Part shown: piece by piece, positions 27,900 to 38,090 of the stretch
Layout of the letters: every line of letters begins with the position of its first letter
Position numbering within the stretch: position 1 is the first letter of the stretch
NCBI GenBank assembly: GCA_016785015.1
Contig: JADHTJ010000006.1
Span: forward strand, 19,261-83,260
Length of the DNA stretch: 64,000 nucleotides
Source: Anaerolineales bacterium
GTDB lineage: Bacteria > Chloroflexota > Anaerolineae > Anaerolineales > UBA11858
Direction: 5' to 3'
The notes under the pieces: generated by a model
The model's input: only the letters and a program-made list of their open reading frames with translations
Database searches by the model: none
What the model was told of the DNA's origin: nothing
Position numbers and translations under genes: made by a program

Positions 27900-28589
27900 C
27901 TACCACTCTGGTGATCCTGCACCCAGACGGTGATACAGCAAATCAGTGTGATCTACCAAAGCCTGATATCCGGTATCAAGATCACCTGCGACAATTGCAT
28001 CAACCATTTCTTGGTGATAATTCCAAACCTCGGTCAGATAATTATAATCAGCATAGACGTTCAGACCAACCGCCTCGTACGCTTCCCAATAAGCTTCAAG
28101 GATGCCCAAAACAAAGGGGTTTTCCAGGCGGCGGAATATCACCAGGTGAAATTCGCGGTGCTCATTATGAGGAATGCGAATGGGCGTGCCTTTCATCTTA
28201 GCCCAGGCAGAAGCCATCAACTCCCGCAATTGATTGTGATCTTCGGGGGTCAGTCCCTCGGTGGCCTCATGCCAGAAACACATTTCGAGATGCTTGCGCA
28301 GGCTTGTAAAGAGGTCGAAATTACCCCTATCGACCTCAATGGCATAGGCTAAAGACTGCCATACCGCAGGAAGAAAACTGTAAGGCAAGCGGCGGATACC
28401 CGTGCGAGGTTTGACATCTACGAACCCTAAAGCTTTGGCCACTTCCAATTGCTCGCGCAAGCGCGCCACGCTGATATCCAGCTCCTCACTCAGTGCGTTC
28501 ATGGCAGGAAGCTGGTCATCGTCTGGGGCGTTGCTCAGATTCTCAGCCAAGTATTGGAAAAACTCCGATGGGTTGCGCCAATAACTCAT
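27900..28589 (-). CDS. GntR/FCD-domain-type transcriptional regulator
   Basis: FadR-like C-terminal 'LRELMASAWAKMKG..IPHNEHREFHLVIFRRLENPFVLGILEAYWEAYEAVG'; RBS before Met at 28589. Confidence 0.75.
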   Translation of the reverse strand: MSYWRNPSEFFQYLAENLSNAPDDDQLPAMNALSEELDISVARLREQLEVAKALGFVDVKPRTGIRRLPYSFLPAVWQSLAYAIEVDRGNFDLFTSLRKHLEMCFWHEATEGLTPEDHNQLRELMASAWAKMKGTPIRIPHNEHREFHLVIFRRLENPFVLGILEAYWEAYEAVGLNVYADYNYLTEVWNYHQEMVDAIVAGDLDTGYQALVDHTDLLYHRLGAGSPEW

Positions 28590-28717
28590 TAAATCTCCTA
28601 GGTGGGAATATCTCGGATTAATCGTATAATTCAAAAGAAATTTTAGCACGCGATTGGGAGGCGGTCAAGAAAATGTTTATTTCGATACGCGAAAATCGAC
28701 AATATGTGTCATTTCAA

Positions 28718-28745
28718 TTGACGATTACTGAGGTTAGTGTATAAT
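28718..28745 (+). promoter_or_regulatory. Sigma70-type promoter TTGACG-N16-TATAAT
   Basis: -35 at 28718-28723, -10 at 28740-28745. Confidence 0.6.
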
Positions 28746-28788
28746 ATTGGACAACATTAGTCTGAATTACACATCAACGGAGTAATCA

Positions 28789-30312
28789 ATGTGGAATCGA
28801 ACCTTAGCGATCGTATTTAGTGTGTGCCTGATCGCCACAATGTCTTTTGGTCTGGTGCAAACTGCCCTGGCAGACTGCACCCCCGATGGAACCGCGGGCA
28901 GCGACAATATCACTTGTGATACCACTACCGATATGGACGGCAATGGGGATAATGCCGATGACGCAGATGGGGTTCACGGCGAAGGAGACAGCGACACAAT
29001 CACAGTAGTAAATGGAGCCTCGACCTATGAAGTACTCGGAGACTCTAACAGCGCTGGAGGCACAGCCAATGATAACATTTCGGTTCAATCTGGCGGCGAA
29101 GTCACTGATGGTATCTCTGGCGATAGCTATGATGGAGATAATAACAGCGGAGATGACAGCATCAACAACGCTGGCGATGTGGGTATTATCGTTGGTGACA
29201 GTTATGAGGGTGATAATAACCGAGGTAATGATACGATCAATAATAGTGGCGTAGTGTGGGGTGAAATTGCTGGCGATAGTTATGATGGGGATAACAACAG
29301 TGGAGATGATATCATCAATAATACTGGAACTGCCGGGGCAATTTTCGGTGACAGCGTTGAGGGGAATAATAACAGCGGCAACGACACGATCAACAACAGT
29401 GGAACCGTCGAATATATCTTTGGTGATAGTTACTGCGGTTGTGGTAACAGTGGTAATGATACGATTACAAACTCGGGCACGGTAGAAGTCGACGTTGCCG
29501 GGAGTGGCGGTGACGACACAATTACCAACACATCAACTGGCCTGATCAAAGACTCAATCGATGGAGATGATGGGGAAGACATCATTGAAAACTACGGCAC
29601 AGTAAATGACGATATCGAAGGCGACGATGACGATGATACGATCTTGAATGCAGGTACTGTTGGAGATGATGTCGCCGGCGACGCGGGGAACGATACAATT
29701 ACTAACACCGGAGTCATTGGTGGCGATCTCGAGGGCAATGGTGGGAATGACGTCATCGAGAATAGCGGCACCGTTCATGGAAATATCGAAGCTGGATCTG
29801 GCGATGATACAGTTTCGCTTACAGGAACTCAGGTTGATGGCATCATCGACGGCGGCCCAGATACGGATACGCTTAAATTCAGCATGAAGACCAAGAATAA
29901 ATCCCTATTTGAGCAAGCCAAAGCGGCAATCGAGGCCAGCGGAGATGGCAGCTTCGCCTGGACAAACGGACGCATCGCCTGGCAGAATTTCGAAGTGCTA
30001 ATAGATAACCTTACCCTCCTTCCTGGACCTGGGCTCTCACTAAAATTCCTAGATGACAAACTACTCGTATCCATGGATACCAATGGGAAACTCTATTTCT
30101 ATGGCTTGAGCGAGGGCGCTAATGTATATCTAGCGATGTTGGGTTACGATATCTGGTCGGCAGCTAGTGCTGGCCAAGTGCTATTGAATGTCAGCAATGC
30201 GAATATTAATACCAATTTGATTGTGACCTCGTTGGGCAATGGACAGATACAGGTGCAATATTATTCTTTAGAAGATGGGTCCCTTTTGAGCAATACGGTG
30301 ATTTCAAGATAG
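28789..30312 (+). CDS. Secreted Asp/Asn/Gly-rich repeat protein (RTX-like or beta-solenoid)
   Basis: Signal peptide; iterated 'GDSYDGDNNSGDDTINNSGTV' and 'GDDDDDTILNAGTVGDDVAG' units. Confidence 0.75.
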   Translation: MWNRTLAIVFSVCLIATMSFGLVQTALADCTPDGTAGSDNITCDTTTDMDGNGDNADDADGVHGEGDSDTITVVNGASTYEVLGDSNSAGGTANDNISVQSGGEVTDGISGDSYDGDNNSGDDSINNAGDVGIIVGDSYEGDNNRGNDTINNSGVVWGEIAGDSYDGDNNSGDDIINNTGTAGAIFGDSVEGNNNSGNDTINNSGTVEYIFGDSYCGCGNSGNDTITNSGTVEVDVAGSGGDDTITNTSTGLIKDSIDGDDGEDIIENYGTVNDDIEGDDDDDTILNAGTVGDDVAGDAGNDTITNTGVIGGDLEGNGGNDVIENSGTVHGNIEAGSGDDTVSLTGTQVDGIIDGGPDTDTLKFSMKTKNKSLFEQAKAAIEASGDGSFAWTNGRIAWQNFEVLIDNLTLLPGPGLSLKFLDDKLLVSMDTNGKLYFYGLSEGANVYLAMLGYDIWSAASAGQVLLNVSNANINTNLIVTSLGNGQIQVQYYSLEDGSLLSNTVISR

Positions 30313-30387
30313 CAAACGCACTGAATATGCAGTGCTTAGTTGGAATATGCCGGCAAACCTCTATCCATCTATATACAAGTGCCAAAA

Positions 30388-30424
30388 ACTAAGACCGACT
30401 TCTGGTAAAGTCGGTCTTAGTTTT
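30388..30424 (+). terminator. Intrinsic terminator
   Basis: AAACTAAGACCGACTT-CTGGTA-AAGTCGGTCTTAGTTTT. Confidence 0.9.
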
Positions 30425-30486
30425 ATGAGACATATTAAAATTAAAAAGAAATCTGATTTGTACATATGTTGATAAATTTTTAATTG

Positions 30487-30612
30487 TCATGCTGAGCGCA
30501 GCGCAGCCTCTCTGCAGAGACTCTTCGGTCGGGTACACCGCTCCCTCAGACTTGTACTGAGCCTGTCGAAGTGCTTGTCCTGCGACCGAAGGAAGTGTCG
30601 AAGGAGTGACAG
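30487..30612. repeat. Dispersed composite repeat (TGTCATGCTGAGCGCAGCGCAG ... ACTTGTACTGAGCCTGTCGAAGTG ... GTGACA)
   Basis: Same motifs as copies at 44080 and others. Confidence 0.7.
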
Positions 30613-30662
30613 GCGTAATCAGTTTATATGAACATCAATAAATCGCTTTTCAAATAAAATCA

Positions 30663-30698
30663 AGAGCCGTGTACTTGAAAGCAGTACACGGCTCTAAT
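30663..30698 (-). terminator. Hairpin terminator of the M20 hydrolase gene
   Basis: AGAGCCGTGTACT-TGAAAGC-AGTACACGGCTCT. Confidence 0.7.
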
Positions 30699-30717
30699 TC
30701 GTGTTTCAGTAATATGA

Positions 30718-31896
30718 TTACTGCCCCATTAGAACTTCCACTGCAGCGGCAGCCATCAAGGCAGCGGCTTGTGGTAATACATCTTCATCGAAATCAAATT
30801 TGGGGTGATGATGCTTGGCATCTAATCCCTTCTCGGTATTTGCTGAACCAATCATGAAGTAACAGCCTGGGATGACGTCCATCATAAAGGACATATCTTC
30901 AGAGCCCATGGTCTGGTATTCGGTGATCAGTGGCACGTCGGGGAACATACGCTCAGCAACAGCTTGAACCATTTTGGTAACCTTGGGGTCATTATCAACT
31001 GCCAGGGTGACATCTTCGATGACAATCTCAGTTTCACAGCCCAAGGCAGCAGCAGTCCCTTCAACGACCTCATGGAAACGACGCAGCACCAATTCGCGAA
31101 TCTCGGGTTTGAAGGTACGAATTGTGCCCTGTAAATCCACGTAGGGTGGGATAACATTGAAAGTTGAGCCGCCATGCAAATTAGTGACACTGACCACGGC
31201 GGTTTCCACTGGATCAACATTACGAGAGACGATACTCTGTAGGGCGGTGATAATCTGACCGGCAGCAAAAATGGGATCAACAGCATCACTGGGCAAAGCA
31301 CCGTGGCCACCTTTCCCAGTGATACGCACCGAAAAGGTCTCAGAAGCGGCCATCACCGGCCCGGGCGCCGCGGCAATCCATCCCAAGGGTTTGGCATTCC
31401 ACAAATGCAAAGACAACGATACATCAGGTCTAGGATTTTGCAAAACGCCCTCTGCAACCATACGTTCAGCTCCACCCAATCCTTCTTCAGCAGGTTGGAA
31501 CACAAGCTTGACGGATCCAGGAATCTCTTTTTGATGAGCATGCAGCAGCTTTGCAACGGTCAATCCAATGGCTGTATGTCCATCATGACCACAGGCGTGC
31601 ATAACGCCCAGGGTTTGCGAGGCATACTCAGCGTCAGTTTCTTCCTCAATGGGCAGGGCATCCATATCGAAGCGCAGCAGCACCACCGGGCCAGGCTTTG
31701 TGCCCTCGATCATGGCAACCACACCTGTTTCTGCGATCCCCGTGCTGACTTCTAACCCCAAAGACCGCAGTTCCTTGGCGACAATCCCAGCCGTGCGCAC
31801 TTCTTGAAATCCTAACTCCGGGTGTTGGTGAAAATCACGCCGCAAGTCGCGCGTGTATTCGAATAATTCTTTTGCTTCAGCGTAAAAATCAGGCAT
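30718..31896 (-). CDS. M20-family amidohydrolase/peptidase
   Basis: 'LRRDFHQHPELGFQEVRTAGIV', 'GVMHACGHDGHTAIGL', 'FQPAEEGLGGAERMVAEG', 'MGSEDMSFMM'. Confidence 0.9.
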   Translation of the reverse strand: MPDFYAEAKELFEYTRDLRRDFHQHPELGFQEVRTAGIVAKELRSLGLEVSTGIAETGVVAMIEGTKPGPVVLLRFDMDALPIEEETDAEYASQTLGVMHACGHDGHTAIGLTVAKLLHAHQKEIPGSVKLVFQPAEEGLGGAERMVAEGVLQNPRPDVSLSLHLWNAKPLGWIAAAPGPVMAASETFSVRITGKGGHGALPSDAVDPIFAAGQIITALQSIVSRNVDPVETAVVSVTNLHGGSTFNVIPPYVDLQGTIRTFKPEIRELVLRRFHEVVEGTAAALGCETEIVIEDVTLAVDNDPKVTKMVQAVAERMFPDVPLITEYQTMGSEDMSFMMDVIPGCYFMIGSANTEKGLDAKHHHPKFDFDEDVLPQAAALMAAAAVEVLMGQ

Positions 31897-31920
31897 GCTT
31901 GTTCTCATCCTTCATATAAA

Positions 31921-31941
31921 AATGGTAACTCAATTACCATT
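31921..31941. promoter_or_regulatory. Possible operator palindrome AATGGTAA-N5-TTACCATT
   Basis: Perfect 8-bp arms upstream of the M20 gene. Confidence 0.4.
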
Positions 31942-32018
31942 AGGGAACAAAGGCGCTATTCCCTATTCCTAGTGCCGTTATAGTTTTGTGGAAATGAGTA
32001 AATGTACAAAAAAGTATT

Positions 32019-32840
32019 TTACGAGCGATCAGGATATGAAATTTCATCCGAGGAAAATTCTTTTGCCCCTTGTTCCCCCAAATTCACCAGAACCGTTTCT
32101 TTGAGAGGGTTCACCTTGAGAACGCGCCCTTCACCCATGGGCGTGATAACTATTTTCTTTACCCGAGGAAGGGTCTTGCGTAATTCAACATAGGTATCGT
32201 ACTCGTACTGCAAGCAGCAGCGCAGTCGGCCGCACATTCCTGTTATTTCTGATGGAGCCAATGAGACATTTTGCGCTTTGGCCATCTTAATCGAGATAGG
32301 GCGGAATTCATCTAAATACATTGAGCAACAGCGCGTTTCTAAACCGCAAGCTCCCATACCACCAATGATTTTGGCAGCATCTCGCGGGCCGATCTTACGC
32401 ATGCTGATCTTAGCCTCGTAGAGCTTTTCCATTTCTTTGCGCAGCGCGGTGAGTTCGAGCTTTTCATCTTCCTCGTAGGAATACAAAAAGGTAAGTCGGC
32501 TTCCATCCAGGGTAAACTCAGCAGAAACAATCTTGACCCCCCGAAGGTTTAGGTGAGAAGTTTTTGCGCGGCAGTTCACTAATGCCTCAGCTTCTTTCTT
32601 CTCCCATACTTGCCTGGCAACCAGATCTCGTGGAGTTGCTTTGCGCAATACAGGCTTCCAAGACCCATTTTTGGGCTTGCGAGCATCTTCAACTAATTGG
32701 GCAATCTCCCCAAGCTGACGCCCTCGACTGGTATCAACGATCACATGATCGCCAACCTGTAAATCACGCTGCCGATTAGCACTGAAATGGTAAACCTTGC
32801 CTACTTTTTGAAATCGAACACCAACAATGAATTCAGTCAT
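32019..32840 (-). CDS. ricT: PSP1-domain protein (RicT/YaaT-like)
   Basis: 'VGVRFQKVGKVYHF', 'GDHVIVDTSRGRQLGEI', 'KISMRKIGPRDAAKIIGGMGACGLETRCCSMYLDEFRPISIKMAKAQNVSLAPSEITGMCGRLRCCLQYEYDTY'. Confidence 0.93.
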   Translation of the reverse strand: MTEFIVGVRFQKVGKVYHFSANRQRDLQVGDHVIVDTSRGRQLGEIAQLVEDARKPKNGSWKPVLRKATPRDLVARQVWEKKEAEALVNCRAKTSHLNLRGVKIVSAEFTLDGSRLTFLYSYEEDEKLELTALRKEMEKLYEAKISMRKIGPRDAAKIIGGMGACGLETRCCSMYLDEFRPISIKMAKAQNVSLAPSEITGMCGRLRCCLQYEYDTYVELRKTLPRVKKIVITPMGEGRVLKVNPLKETVLVNLGEQGAKEFSSDEISYPDRS

Positions 32841-32887
32841 ATGAAGATTCTACCGCAAATTCGGAGAACTTTGGGATGATTTTGTTT

Positions 32888-32928
32888 TGAAATCAGAAAC
32901 CAGGACAAAAATCATTTCGTCCTGGTTT
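32888..32928 (-). terminator. Hairpin AGAAACCAGGAC/GTCCTGGTTTCT
   Basis: 12-bp perfect stem between ricT and mrp. Confidence 0.6.
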
Positions 32929-32965
32929 CTTGGATCACACCCTTTAGGTGATATCTCGAATACGT

Positions 32966-34054
32966 TTAATTCGTCTCGATAAACTCGATGGGCACCACAT
33001 TATCTTGTCGCATGGCAGCCACACTGACCTTAGCAGCAACATCCTCGGCGATTGCTTTTAGTGCTTTGGCGACGGGGCTATCGGGGTTGGTAATTACAAT
33101 GGGTTTACCAGCATCGCCACCTACTCGGACTGCTGGGTCCATGGGAATAGCGCCAATAAAAGGCACGCCCGTAGCCTCGGCTAATTTTTTACCACCACCG
33201 CTGCCGAAGACATCCATCTTGGTGCCATCGGGGAGTTCCAAGAAACTCATGTTTTCAACTACACCCAAAATAGGCACATCAAGCTGGCGGAACATCTCCA
33301 GACCTCGCAATGCATCGTCTAAGGAGACTTGCTGCGGCAAGGTGACAATCACACCACCGCTCAGAGGCAGTGATTGCGAAAGGCTAAGTTGAGCATCGCC
33401 AGTTCCAGGTGGCAGGTCTATCACCAGGTAATCTAGCTCATCCCATTGCACATCGGTGAGAAATTGGCGAATGGCAGAGTGCAGCATAGGCCCGCGCCAA
33501 ATCAGGGGTTGATCAGGCTTGACCAGGAATCCTATGGACATCAACTGAACGCCATATGCCTCGGCAGGAACTAGTTTTTCATTTTGAGGAGGGGGCAGTT
33601 TTTCTACACCCATCATTGTGGGGATGTTGGGCCCATATATATCGGCATCCAGCAAGCCGACGCGAGCGCCGCTCTGCGCCAGCGAGACAGCCAAATTCAC
33701 CGCCACCGTACTTTTCCCAACGCCGCCTTTTCCAGATGCAACGGCAATGGCATTACGCACGGGGACATTCAAGAGCCCGCGCGTGCGCCCATCATTGGGT
33801 ACATTGGCATCCATTTTGATATCGATCTGACCGACGCCGGGGATAGCGCCCACGGCCGCCAGGGCATCGTTCTTCATCTTGTCCTTCATCGGGCAAGCGG
33901 GGGTAGTCAACATGATAGTAAAGCTGACATCACTATCCTTGATTTCTAGATCCTGGATCATATTCAGGGTGACTAAATCTTTGCGTAGATCGGGATCATG
34001 AACCTGACTTAGGGCTTCTAGCACTGCTTCTTGAGAAACTTTTTCTTTGCTCAT
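32966..34054 (-). CDS. apbC: Mrp/NBP35-family Fe-S carrier ATPase with N-terminal DUF59 (MIP18-like) domain
   Basis: '[23 protein letters not shown]', '[14 protein letters not shown]', '[17 protein letters not shown]'. Confidence 0.93.
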   Translation of the reverse strand: MSKEKVSQEAVLEALSQVHDPDLRKDLVTLNMIQDLEIKDSDVSFTIMLTTPACPMKDKMKNDALAAVGAIPGVGQIDIKMDANVPNDGRTRGLLNVPVRNAIAVASGKGGVGKSTVAVNLAVSLAQSGARVGLLDADIYGPNIPTMMGVEKLPPPQNEKLVPAEAYGVQLMSIGFLVKPDQPLIWRGPMLHSAIRQFLTDVQWDELDYLVIDLPPGTGDAQLSLSQSLPLSGGVIVTLPQQVSLDDALRGLEMFRQLDVPILGVVENMSFLELPDGTKMDVFGSGGGKKLAEATGVPFIGAIPMDPAVRVGGDAGKPIVITNPDSPVAKALKAIAEDVAAKVSVAAMRQDNVVPIEFIETN

Positions 34055-34088
34055 TCGTGTTTATCCATTGATTTATTCTAGTATAGAG

Positions 34089-34138
34089 GAGGCGAAGAGT
34101 CTCAATTCCTATCGAGATTCTTCGCCTCTTGATTTTTA
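34089..34138 (-). terminator. Intrinsic terminator downstream of nuoI
   Basis: AGGCGAAGAGTCTC...GAGATTCTTCGCCTCTTGATTTT imperfect hairpin. Confidence 0.5.
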
Positions 34139-34160
34139 GATTGTTCTGAACTTTGGGAGG

Positions 34161-34802
34161 TTATTCCTTCGCGGCTGCCTTGGCGGCTGCTTTCGCTTCC
34201 CTTGCCGCAATAGCAGCAGCCTTCTTGGCCTCTTTCTCAACCCGGGCGTCCGCTTGAAGTTTATAATTATACGGACGAATAGATTGATAATATTCAGCCG
34301 GCTTGAGTAGTTTTTCCTTATCGAAGATATTGGTTTCAAAACGATCGAAGACGGCTAACTCATAATCATGGTCCATGATGATGGCATCGAAAGGACAGAA
34401 CTCCGCACATAGACCACAATTCATACAAATATCTATGTCGATGAAGAAATTTGCCGGATCGGGGATTGGGCGGCCCGTCTTGGGATCTTCCGAACGCTCA
34501 ATCCAAATACACTGTGGAGGGCAAACCTTGGCACAGATACCACAGGAAGTACAACGCGTAGTCTGCACTCCGGCTTCATCTTCATCATAAACCAGGAAAG
34601 GCACGAAGCGGAATTCCTCGGGGGTGGGCAATTTTTCTTCAGGGTATTGCACGGTGAACAAACCGCGCACGTCTTTACTGCTGCGATATTCGATGCCCTC
34701 ATCCGTGTAGCGCTTCTTGCCCATGCGGATGTCGTCGATATACGTATCGAGAAAGTGTTTGAGGGTTACGCCTAACCCTTTGATGATTCCTTTACCGTAC
34801 AT
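34161..34802 (-). CDS. nuoI: NADH-quinone oxidoreductase subunit I (two 4Fe-4S motifs, K/A-rich C-terminal tail)
   Basis: 'CTSCGICAKVCPPQCIWIE', 'CMNCGLCAEFCPFDAIIMDHDYE'. Confidence 0.93.
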   Translation of the reverse strand: MYGKGIIKGLGVTLKHFLDTYIDDIRMGKKRYTDEGIEYRSSKDVRGLFTVQYPEEKLPTPEEFRFVPFLVYDEDEAGVQTTRCTSCGICAKVCPPQCIWIERSEDPKTGRPIPDPANFFIDIDICMNCGLCAEFCPFDAIIMDHDYELAVFDRFETNIFDKEKLLKPAEYYQSIRPYNYKLQADARVEKEAKKAAAIAAREAKAAAKAAAKE

Positions 34803-34904
34803 AAATAGTTCTCCTGTTACACGCTACAAGGTACAAGTTGCAAGTTGCAGGTTCTATGCAATTGCTTTTTACTTGATACTTGCAACTTTATACTTGACAC
34901 TCGT

Positions 34905-36644
34905 TCACCTGTCCGTTTCGCCTAGTACGATATCAATCGAGCCCAGGATAATTACAGCGTCAGCAACTTTATCGCCTTCGCACATCTTGCTCAAACCCGT
35001 TAAGTTGATGAAAGATGGGGCTCGGACATGGTAACGCCAGGGATTGGCACTGCCATCGGAAACAACATAGAAGCCAAGCTCACCTTTGGGGGCTTCGACT
35101 CGACCATACGCCTCACCAGCCGGAACACGGATAGAATATTTAGGCTTCCCCATCATAATCTCGCCCTCAGGCAAATCGTCCAGCGCTTGCTGCAAAATGC
35201 GGATACTCTGACGGATTTCTTCCAGACGAACGAGGTAACGATCGTAAACATCGCCATGGTAAGCTACAGCAACATCGAAATCGAAGCGGTCATAAATGCC
35301 GTAGGGATCAGCTTTGCGAACATCATAGGGCACACCAGAGGCTCGCAGCACCGGGCCAACCGCGGAGTAGCCAATTGCTTCTTCGGGGGTGAGTACACCG
35401 ATTCCCTCACAACGTACGACAACAATTTCGTTTTCGGTCAGGTAGCGGTCCAACTCGTCGATCTTGCGCGGCAGACGCTCAAAGGCAAGATCACGCATCT
35501 TTTGCTCCACCCCAGCTGGGAGGTCGCGAACCAGTCCGCCAAAACGAAAGTAGTTGCACATCATGCGCGATCCAGCCGCAGCCTCGAAAATATCCAAAAT
35601 CAATTCGCGTTCTGTGAGCGCATAAAGCATTGGAGTGAAGTAGGCACCCAAGTCATTCAGCAATGCACCGATGGCCATTAAGTGGTTGGCAATACGGGTG
35701 AATTCAGACATGATCACGCGGATATATTCGGCGCGCTCAGGCACTACAACCTTGGGTCCCAAAAGTTTCTCAACAGCCTGCACATACCCCCAATTGGCGG
35801 TCATCGATGAAAGATAATCCAAGCGATCGGTAAAGGGGATATTCATCAGATAAGTATTGCGCTCACCGATCTTTTCATGATTGCGGTGCAGATAACCCAT
35901 CACCGGCCTAAGCTTGACAATCGTCTCTCCATCCAGGGTGGCTACCATGCGGAAAACACCATGGGTCGAGGGATGCTGTGGGCCTAAGTTGACCACAATC
36001 TGATCAGTGTGCATGGGATCATCAGATTCGATCTCTGTCATTCCTGCATAAACGGCGGTTTCGCCTTCGGGAGTCCATTTTTCGGGATCAAAGCCCTCTG
36101 GATACAGCACGTTTTTTGTGAAAGGATTCTCGTCCTCAGCTCGATACACATCGCCTCCGGGCCAGCGAGCATCGAATGGCTTGGTATCGTTTTCGTGGAA
36201 GGCTTCCTTCCAATCTTTGCGCAGCGGGTGACCTTCGAAGCCCTCCCACATCAGAATCCGCCGAAGGTCTGGGTGACCTTCAAACTTTATACCTAACAGA
36301 TCCCAAGCTTCGCGTTCTTGAAAATCGGCGCCGAGGAAAACATCATAGAGGGACGGTACAACTGGGGCTTGGCGTGGCACCTGTACCTTGAAGATTAGTG
36401 CGCCCCCGCCGGTGGATTTGTACATATGGTAGACGACTTCCATCTTCTCTTCGGGCAGGTAATCGACACCCGTAACAGAGGAGAGGAAATCATAACCAAA
36501 CTCATCTCGTAAGGCTGTTGCAAATTCGATCAGCTTGTCCGCTTCTACGATATAACCTTCGTAGCCCGTGCGTTCATCCAGGGTAACGCCGTCCGAGAAG
36601 CGGGTTTCAATATTTTTGGAAATAGCCATTGTTGTTTCTGTCAT
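34905..36644 (-). CDS. nuoCD: NADH-quinone oxidoreductase subunit C/D fusion
   Basis: NuoC '[32 protein letters not shown]'; NuoD '[43 protein letters not shown]'; RBS before Met at 36644. Confidence 0.95.
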   Translation of the reverse strand: MTETTMAISKNIETRFSDGVTLDERTGYEGYIVEADKLIEFATALRDEFGYDFLSSVTGVDYLPEEKMEVVYHMYKSTGGGALIFKVQVPRQAPVVPSLYDVFLGADFQEREAWDLLGIKFEGHPDLRRILMWEGFEGHPLRKDWKEAFHENDTKPFDARWPGGDVYRAEDENPFTKNVLYPEGFDPEKWTPEGETAVYAGMTEIESDDPMHTDQIVVNLGPQHPSTHGVFRMVATLDGETIVKLRPVMGYLHRNHEKIGERNTYLMNIPFTDRLDYLSSMTANWGYVQAVEKLLGPKVVVPERAEYIRVIMSEFTRIANHLMAIGALLNDLGAYFTPMLYALTERELILDIFEAAAGSRMMCNYFRFGGLVRDLPAGVEQKMRDLAFERLPRKIDELDRYLTENEIVVVRCEGIGVLTPEEAIGYSAVGPVLRASGVPYDVRKADPYGIYDRFDFDVAVAYHGDVYDRYLVRLEEIRQSIRILQQALDDLPEGEIMMGKPKYSIRVPAGEAYGRVEAPKGELGFYVVSDGSANPWRYHVRAPSFINLTGLSKMCEGDKVADAVIILGSIDIVLGETDR

Positions 36645-36657
36645 ATTTGTTCTCCAG

Positions 36658-37302
36658 CTATACTTCTTCCGGCTCTGCGACAACCGCTTGCGCCTTGGCC
36701 AGCTTTTCCGCAAATTCTGGGTAATCGCGCGGGTCAATAAGATCAGGTCCCAAAATGGGGATTGGGATGGCGGGCAAATCTCCCTTTTGATACCAGCGAA
36801 CTTCTTTGAGGGATTGATTATCGATCATTTCCTGCACTCTCATCAGGCCAAATAGGAGCGCCTGAGGCGTCGGAGGGCAACCGGGAATATATACATCCAC
36901 CGGTAAGAATTTGTCGATTCCGGAAACAACGTTATAGCCTTCTTTGAAGGGGCCACCACCGGAAGCACAGGCACCCATAGCAACGACATACTTTGGTTCG
37001 GGCATCTGGTTATAGAGGCGCACGATTTGGGGAACCATCTTCTTGGTGACTGTGCCGGAAACCAGCATCAGGTCGGCCTGACGCGGGCTGGGCCTCATGA
37101 TTTCCATGCCGAAGCGGGAGAAATCGAAGCGGGAGGCTGCGGTACAGATCATCTCGATTGCGCAGCAGGCCAAACCAAACATCATCGGCCAGACAGAATA
37201 GCGCCTACCCCAGTTGTAAATCTTATCCAGAGTCGTAATGGCAACAACATTCTGCATCTCGGGCGGAACATCGTAACCTTGTGAGTTGATATCCTCAGAC
37301 AT
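36658..37302 (-). CDS. nuoB: NADH-quinone oxidoreductase subunit B
   Basis: '[23 protein letters not shown]', '[39 protein letters not shown]', '[17 protein letters not shown]'. Confidence 0.95.
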   Translation of the reverse strand: MSEDINSQGYDVPPEMQNVVAITTLDKIYNWGRRYSVWPMMFGLACCAIEMICTAASRFDFSRFGMEIMRPSPRQADLMLVSGTVTKKMVPQIVRLYNQMPEPKYVVAMGACASGGGPFKEGYNVVSGIDKFLPVDVYIPGCPPTPQALLFGLMRVQEMIDNQSLKEVRWYQKGDLPAIPIPILGPDLIDPRDYPEFAEKLAKAQAVVAEPEEV

Positions 37303-37399
37303 TATTTACTCCTCGATTTTTGAAAGTAGAGGTTGGATATTAATTGTGGAAAAACAACGACCCTAATTATACCTGCGCGAATTAGCGTGTCAACGCAGA

Positions 37400-37425
37400 T
37401 TAACGCAAATAATTATTTGCGTTAA
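37400..37425. promoter_or_regulatory. Perfect 26-bp palindromic operator candidate
   Basis: TTAACGCAAATAATTATTTGCGTTAA between divergent nuoB and the HTH regulator; TATAAT at 37431-37436. Confidence 0.75.
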
Positions 37426-37445
37426 TAAGGTATAATTCCGAAGTT

Positions 37446-38039
37446 ATGCCCAATACGCGTGCCCAAATTCTTGAATATATTCGCTCTCACCAGATGGCAT
37501 CTGCGCTAGAGATCAGCCGCGCCCTGCCAATGACCCCGGCAAATGCGCGTCATCATCTGAGCGCTCTTGAACGAGAGAACATAATCGAGGTGGTTGGCAA
37601 TCGCTCAGCAAAGGGGCGCGGCAGACCGACAAAGCTCTTTGCATTAACCCATCAGGCCATGGACCACAATATCGACCTTTTGGTGGATGCTATGCTGAAA
37701 GTGTTGAAATGCGAAGATGATCTTGAAGAGCAATTCTCAAGACTTGTCCCCCATCTCTTTGGAGAGATCGAAGGCAGTGCTGCTCCGTTTGCGAAACTAA
37801 ATAAAACCGTATTACGCTTAAACGAAATGAACTATCAGGCGCGCTGGGAAGCCTCGCCTGAAGGCCCGCGCGTGATCTTGGGGCATTGCCCTTATGCGGC
37901 TATTCTGGCCGAAAACCCTGAGTTGTGTCAGATGGATGCAGTATTTTTGGCATCTCAACTCGATCAAAAAATTGAGCAGGTGGCCAAGCTAGAGCGTGGG
38001 CCTCAGGGAATCCCCCACTGTATTTTTTCGGTACGATAA
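37446..38039 (+). CDS. SufR-like winged-helix regulator with putative Fe-S cysteines
   Basis: N-terminal HTH 'SALEISRALPMTPANARHHLSALERENIIEVVG'; C-terminal HCPY-X10-LC ... HC cysteine pattern. Confidence 0.75.
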   Translation: MPNTRAQILEYIRSHQMASALEISRALPMTPANARHHLSALERENIIEVVGNRSAKGRGRPTKLFALTHQAMDHNIDLLVDAMLKVLKCEDDLEEQFSRLVPHLFGEIEGSAAPFAKLNKTVLRLNEMNYQARWEASPEGPRVILGHCPYAAILAENPELCQMDAVFLASQLDQKIEQVAKLERGPQGIPHCIFSVR

Positions 38040-38090
38040 ATAGAAAAAGCGAATTTGATTCCAATTTCAGTAGATCACAGATTGACTAAT

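Noticed and set aside
29012-29485. Plus-strand alternate-frame ORFs rich in Met/Ile/Thr
   Set aside because: Off-frame reading of the repetitive GDNNSG coding region
34805-34870. TACAAGTTGCAAGTTGCAGG...ACTTGCAACTTTATACTTG stretch between nuoI and nuoCD
   Set aside because: Looks like a common low-complexity dispersed repeat; no clear structure beyond a weak inverted repeat
35028-35681. 217-aa plus-strand ORF antisense to nuoCD
   Set aside because: Entirely overlaps the well-supported nuoCD coding sequence; no recognisable domain
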